DNA from: an uncultured Clostridia bacterium
GTDB lineage: Bacteria > Bacillota > Clostridia > Peptostreptococcales > Anaerovoracaceae
Length of the DNA stretch: 8,037 nucleotides
Direction of reading: 5' to 3'
Assembly (NCBI GenBank): GCA_938009115.1
Contig: CALLHZ010000087.1
Location: 1-8,037 of the forward strand
Below, piece by piece: positions 4,443-8,037 of this stretch; position 1 is the stretch's first letter, and each line of letters starts with the position of its first letter. The position numbers were made by a program, and so were the translations under genes. The notes under the pieces were generated by a model. The model did not search any database, was not told the origin of the DNA, and worked only from the letters and a program-made list of their open reading frames with translations.

Positions 4443-5111
4443 ATGGACCGGGGAGAACGAGAACAACAACTCCGCCGGCGGCTGCAGGAAATGCGCCGCT
4501 ACGAAGAAGCGCTCCTGGAAACAGGCGTTTCTTTGATTGCGGGCGTGGACGAAGTGGGCAGAGGTCCCCTGGCCGGACCGGTGACAGCTGCCGCGGTCAT
4601 CCTCCCGCCGGATTGCGACATCCTTGGGATCGACGATTCCAAGAAGCTGACGCCGCTCCGCCGCGAGGCGCTGGCGCTGGAGATCCGGACAAAAGCCGTC
4701 TGCTGGGCCCTAGGTTGGCGCGACTGCGGAAGGATCGATGAGATCAATATCCTGCAGGCAACAAAAGAAGCCATGATACTGGCCCTTCGCAGCCTCAAGG
4801 TCCGACCTCAGCATGTTCTTATCGACGCATTATACCTGCCGGAATGCAATGCGCCGCAAACCGCTATCATCCGGGGAGACAGCCTTTCGGTGAGCATCGC
4901 GGCGGCTTCGATCCTGGCTAAGGTCGCCCGGGACGAGGTGATGAGAGCGTACGGCAGCACGTATCCCGGCTATGCCTTTGAACGGAACAAGGGCTACGGA
5001 ACCCGGGACCATTACGAAGGTCTGGACAAGCTGGGACTTTGTCCCATTCACCGCCGAAGCTTTCTGCAAAGCTACCTGGAAAGAGGAAACCGATGGAATC
5101 AAGACGAATAG
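4443..5111 (+). CDS. rnhB: Ribonuclease HII
   Basis: RNase HII cuts the RNA strand of RNA/DNA hybrids and nicks at single ribonucleotides built into DNA, starting ribonucleotide excision repair. The 222 aa cover the whole fold. The catalytic set is present: D36-E37 in GVDEVGRGPLAGPV (34-47, with the GRG ribonucleotide-sensing motif), D128 in HVLIDAL (124-130) and D146 in the GDSLSVSIAAASILAKVARD block (145-164). DSKKLT (65-70), FERNKGYGTRDHYEGL (179-194) and PIHRRSF (201-207) also match the family. The ATG follows the NYN gene's stop by 1 bp, with only a weak GGGA upstream, so translation is probably coupled. The first 30 residues are a charged helical extension of the sort common in Firmicutes. 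The 3' end overlaps the M20 gene by 19 bp. Confidence 0.98.
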   Translation: MDRGEREQQLRRRLQEMRRYEEALLETGVSLIAGVDEVGRGPLAGPVTAAAVILPPDCDILGIDDSKKLTPLRREALALEIRTKAVCWALGWRDCGRIDEINILQATKEAMILALRSLKVRPQHVLIDALYLPECNAPQTAIIRGDSLSVSIAAASILAKVARDEVMRAYGSTYPGYAFERNKGYGTRDHYEGLDKLGLCPIHRRSFLQSYLERGNRWNQDE

Positions 5112-6286
5112 ACTTCTCAAATAAAAAGGGCTTCATGGATCTGCTGGAACGGGAGATCCCAAAATACCTGCCCTTTGCCACAGAGCTCAGCGATTGGCTG
5201 TTCTGCCATCCCGAGGTGTCCGGCTCGGAAATCAGAGCCTCGGAGCGCATCGCCGCGCTGCTGGAACAGGAAGGCTACCGGGTCACCCGTCCTGCCGGAG
5301 GGCTGGACACGGCGTTCCTCGCCGCGCCCCAAAGCGCTCCTCGCTCCCGAAAAATGGTGATCCTGACCGAATACGATGCGCTGCCGGAAATCGGCCACGC
5401 CTGCGGACATAATGTGAGCGCTGCGATCAGCGCCCTGGCAGGTCTAGCGCTGCGCCCGTTGCAGGACGTCCTGGACCTGGACGTCCACCTGATCGGGACC
5501 CCGGCCGAAGAGCGGGGCGGCGGAAAAGCTACCCTGATCGAAAACGGCCTGTTTGACGGATATGATATGGCCATGATGGTCCATCTGTTCGACAGCAATC
5601 TGCTGTCTCCGCTTTGTCTGGCCCTTCGGGGCAATACCTATACCTTCAAAGGAAAGCCCGCCCATGCAGCAGCATCGCCCTGGGAAGGTAAAAATGCCCT
5701 GAACGGGGTGCAGTTGATGTTCCACGGCATCGATATGCTGCGCCAGCATGTCCGTCCGGACGCGCGCATCCACGGGGTCATCCGGGATGGCGGCAGGATC
5801 CCCAACACCGTCCCCGATCAGGCTTCCTGCGAATTTTATGTCCGGGCGGAGGACAAGGATTACGCCGACGAGGTCCAGCGGCTGGTGGACGACTGCGCCC
5901 GGGGCGCTGCCACGGCCACCCAGACCTGTTGTGAAAAGACAGTATCCTTCCCCTCTTATTCCAACCTGAAAAAAAACCTGCCCGGGCTGGAGGCCCTGGC
6001 AGGCGTGTACGAAGAACTGGGGCTGCCCCTGAACGGCGATCCCGGCAAGATCTTTGCGTCCACTGATGCGGGCAACGTGAGCTATGTGTGCCCCACATTC
6101 CATCCCTGCCTTCAGATCGCGCCCCAGGGCACTGCCCTGCATACGCAGGAATTCGCGGCTTACGCCGGCGGAGAAGCCGGCCGGAACGCGATCTCCGTAG
6201 GGGCCCGTATCATCGGGCTTCAGACGATCAGCCTGTTCGGCAGCGACAGCCTGGCAAGAGAAGTCGCGCATGATTTTTCGAAATGA
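5093..6286 (+). CDS. M20 family amidohydrolase/peptidase, AbgB-like (M20D)
   Basis: This cytoplasmic metal-dependent hydrolase (397 aa) cleaves amide or peptide bonds. Its closest relatives are the AbgB-type M20D enzymes acting on aminoacyl conjugates such as p-aminobenzoyl-glutamate, but the substrate here is unknown. Likely metal ligands and catalytic residues are C104 and H106 (GHACGHN, 101-107), E139/E140 (GTPAEERGGGK, 135-145), H164 (MMVHLFD) and H350 (ALHTQEF). The lid/dimerisation domain has KGKPAHAAASPWEGKNAL (187-204; H191) and RIPNTVPDQASCEFYVRA (235-252). I chose ATG 5093 because AGAGG lies 6 nt upstream; it overlaps rnhB by 19 bp. An ATG at 5039 would overlap by 73 bp with no good ribosome site. 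It is the last gene of the NYN-rnhB operon, followed by a strong terminator, and ends 4 bp from the convergent U32 gene. Confidence 0.92.
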   Translation: MESRRIDFSNKKGFMDLLEREIPKYLPFATELSDWLFCHPEVSGSEIRASERIAALLEQEGYRVTRPAGGLDTAFLAAPQSAPRSRKMVILTEYDALPEIGHACGHNVSAAISALAGLALRPLQDVLDLDVHLIGTPAEERGGGKATLIENGLFDGYDMAMMVHLFDSNLLSPLCLALRGNTYTFKGKPAHAAASPWEGKNALNGVQLMFHGIDMLRQHVRPDARIHGVIRDGGRIPNTVPDQASCEFYVRAEDKDYADEVQRLVDDCARGAATATQTCCEKTVSFPSYSNLKKNLPGLEALAGVYEELGLPLNGDPGKIFASTDAGNVSYVCPTFHPCLQIAPQGTALHTQEFAAYAGGEAGRNAISVGARIIGLQTISLFGSDSLAREVAHDFSK

Positions 6287-6290
6287 TCCG

Positions 6291-8037
6291 CTACAGCAGC
6301 TTTCGATAATACAGTCCGCCGGTCCTGGGAAAGGCCGGCGGTTTTTTGTCAAGATACGCCGCCAGAACGTCCCGGCATGATGCCCTGTCTTCCGTGGTGA
6401 AATACAAGGTTTGAAAATCCAGCCTGGGAATGGATTTGTCTGCCACATAGAGCGGTACGCTGTTGAGCAGCTCCGAATACTTCCGGTCCCGGCAGATCAA
6501 GGGAAAAGTGATCCCTTTCCGGTCCCGAAGGATCCGCAAACCGCTGCAGTTTTCGCAGCCGGTCTTCGTCCGGGCCGGACAGGCTCTCAGCTTCATCAGC
6601 GGAAGATAGCCGTAGCCGATCACGCCCCGGGCAAGCTCGCCTTCCAGCCTCCGCACCTGGGCAAAGGAACTTTCAAAAGACAATGTGACGTCTGCCAGTC
6701 CCATATCCTGAAAGACTCTCAATGCGCGACTGTTCAGGACATTCAGAGAAGGACCTCCATGAACGGTAAAGCCCATGCCCAGAGCCGCATGCGCCGCGCC
6801 CAGGTTGTCGCAGAGCACATGCTGCAGACCGCGCTGCGCCAGCATTTCCAGCTTTCGAAGCGTTTCCGCTTCGTCCGAAGGGAATACCAGGGATGGGATC
6901 TCTCCGATCAAAGGAGATTTTCCTGCTTCCAGCAGATCAGGATGTGACAGGATCTCGTCCAGCGGGAGAATCAGCCGGTGGGCTCCGGCTTCATCGAAGA
7001 TCTGAGCTGCCTGTTCGAAGCGAAGGCGGATCTCCGGCTGCGCCGGCGGGCGATAGTCTCCAAGCCTTTCAGTGCCTTCGGAGGCCCGTTCATAGACCGG
7101 CAGAGGATCCCGACTGCCGGCGAGGGCTTCCAGCCCGCTGCGCCGGAGCGCGTTGATCTCCCCCAGGGAAAGCGTCAGACCCTCTCCGACCTCCACAGAA
7201 AGATCTCCAAGAACAAAGGGCGTGCCGCCTGTTTTTTGAAGTCCGCGCCGTGCCACTTCGAGGGTCAGCTCCCTTTCGACGGCCTGCTGGGGCAAGGGGC
7301 CGGTGACCGTGACGGAATGACTGCCGTCGTTCAGCGTCAATGCTGCGGGCCGCCCCCAGGAGATCTTCAGCTTCATATCGACCGGTATGGGCGCGGATGC
7401 TTCCCGTGTGAGCTCCGGCATAGATCCGAGGGCGGCTGCCGATGCCTGCACATCCTCCCGCGTCCGATATCCGAACATCTCAGCCGTGGGCCGTCCTTTC
7501 AGATACCCATCGGTAAAACCGCTTCTGGAAAAAAGATCCCGCAGAAGGGCAGTATCGGGCTTTTTACCCGCCAGCGCCGCCTTGCATCCGGTCACTGCCG
7601 CAGCTACGTACTCAGGACGTTTCAGCCGCCCTTCGATCTTGAAGGACGATACGCCGGCTTTCTGCAGCTGCTGCAGGCTGCTCAGAACAGACAGATCCTT
7701 CAGCGACAGCGCGTGGGAACGTCCGTCCAGCCGAAAATCCAACCGGCAGGGCTGGGCGCAAAGGCCGCGGTTTCCGCTCCGCCCGCCCAGCATGGAAGAA
7801 AGATAGCAATTCCCGGAAACGCAGGTGCAGTGGGCGCCGTGGACAAAGACCTCCAGGGGCAGCTTTGCAGCGCCGGCAACCTGCCGGATCTCCTCCAGAG
7901 ACAGCTCCCGTGCCAGGACGACCCGTTCGTAACCCATCTGTTCCAGCAAGACGACGCCCCAGGTATTGTGGATCGCCATCTGCGTGTAGGCGTGCAGGTC
8001 GCCGGAGAAGACGTTTTCGCCTATTTTTACGTCACAG
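6291..8037 (-). CDS. U32 family protein (long, DUF3656-type) with second C-terminal Cys-containing domain, cut by the right edge
   Basis: U32 proteins were first annotated as collagenase-like peptidases, but characterised members (TrhP, RlhA) are Fe-S proteins that hydroxylate tRNA or 23S rRNA. The frame stays open past the window end, so the in-frame ATG at 7979 is internal. Numbering the 581 visible residues from the edge, the U32 signature EVFVHGAHCTCVSGNCYLS (62-80) and RSGNRGLCAQPCR (86-98) give four cluster cysteines: C70-x6-C77-x15-C93-x3-C97. FKIEGRLKRPEYVA follows (132-145). A DUF3656-like region spans about 215-310. The last half (about 350-570) looks like a second U32-like barrel with its own cysteines, C486, C494, C497 and C515. 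The protein converges on the M20 gene with a 4-bp gap. RlhA-like rRNA or tRNA modification is plausible, not shown. Confidence 0.9.
   Translation of the reverse strand, partial: CDVKIGENVFSGDLHAYTQMAIHNTWGVVLLEQMGYERVVLARELSLEEIRQVAGAAKLPLEVFVHGAHCTCVSGNCYLSSMLGGRSGNRGLCAQPCRLDFRLDGRSHALSLKDLSVLSSLQQLQKAGVSSFKIEGRLKRPEYVAAAVTGCKAALAGKKPDTALLRDLFSRSGFTDGYLKGRPTAEMFGYRTREDVQASAAALGSMPELTREASAPIPVDMKLKISWGRPAALTLNDGSHSVTVTGPLPQQAVERELTLEVARRGLQKTGGTPFVLGDLSVEVGEGLTLSLGEINALRRSGLEALAGSRDPLPVYERASEGTERLGDYRPPAQPEIRLRFEQAAQIFDEAGAHRLILPLDEILSHPDLLEAGKSPLIGEIPSLVFPSDEAETLRKLEMLAQRGLQHVLCDNLGAAHAALGMGFTVHGGPSLNVLNSRALRVFQDMGLADVTLSFESSFAQVRRLEGELARGVIGYGYLPLMKLRACPARTKTGCENCSGLRILRDRKGITFPLICRDRKYSELLNSVPLYVADKSIPRLDFQTLYFTTEDRASCRDVLAAYLDKKPPAFPRTGGLYYRKLL
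6316..6347 (+). terminator. Intrinsic terminator of the NYN-rnhB-M20 operon, inside the U32 coding region
   Basis: CCGCCGG (6316-6322) pairs with CCGGCGG (6335-6341). After a bulged T the stem adds CC/GG (6324-6325 with 6333-6334) around a 7-nt loop, and six T follow (6342-6347). It begins 30 bp after the M20 stop and lies wholly within the 3' coding part of the opposite U32 gene, where it encodes the Lys/Pro-rich KKPPAFPRTGG. No T run exists on the minus side, so it serves only the plus strand. Confidence 0.88.

Noticed and set aside
5039..5092. Upstream ATG 5039 for the M20 gene
   Set aside because: It would overlap rnhB by 73 bp, adds an 18-residue basic tail unlike the family, and lacks a Shine-Dalgarno site. 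ATG 5093 has AGAGG at 6 nt.
7977..7979. ATG 7979 as the start of the U32 gene
   Set aside because: The frame stays open to the window edge and the residues before it fit the U32 barrel, so the true start lies outside.

Overview
The window is chromosomal DNA from a fairly G+C-rich Gram-positive Firmicute, most likely a clostridium. Three things point there: a dcw cluster in the order mraZ-rsmH-ftsL-class B PBP, strong GGAGG-type ribosome sites with sigma-A promoters, and a DUF2284 protein and a long U32 protein of kinds familiar from clostridia. I see no mobile elements, CRISPR arrays, tRNAs or rRNAs. It is a compact housekeeping region, and its most informative parts are regulatory.

Left block, minus strand (1-2327): the start of the dcw (division and cell wall) operon. 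A promoter at 2299-2327 carries 10-bp-phased repeats that look like an MraZ operator. It drives mraZ, rsmH, ftsL and the N-terminus of a class B penicillin-binding protein that runs off the left edge. These genes join transcriptional control (MraZ), 16S rRNA methylation (RsmH) and septal peptidoglycan synthesis (FtsL with the PBP).

Middle block (2397-3450): a convergent pair. A single fluC/crcB fluoride channel gene (+) and a DUF2284 metal-binding-type gene (-) overlap by 11 bp at their 3' ends. No convincing terminator lies between them. Two tandem minus-strand terminators sit beyond fluC, just before the dcw promoter, so the DUF2284 transcript probably runs antisense through all of fluC. 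The fluC leader has a small hairpin but no recognisable fluoride riboswitch.

Right-centre block, plus strand (3467-6347): an operon of a NYN nuclease with an OST-HTH/LOTUS domain, rnhB (RNase HII) and an AbgB-like M20 amidohydrolase. The genes are 1 bp apart and then overlap by 19 bp. They end at a strong intrinsic terminator that lies inside the coding sequence of the convergent neighbour.

Right edge, minus strand (6291-8037): a long U32-family protein with a DUF3656-like insert and a second Cys-containing C-terminal domain. Its N-terminus lies beyond the window. I found no previously undescribed multigene system. The best candidates for follow-up are the doubled MraZ-type repeat array, the antisense architecture of the fluC/DUF2284 pair, the truncated Cys cluster in DUF2284, and the NYN-LOTUS/RNase HII pairing.
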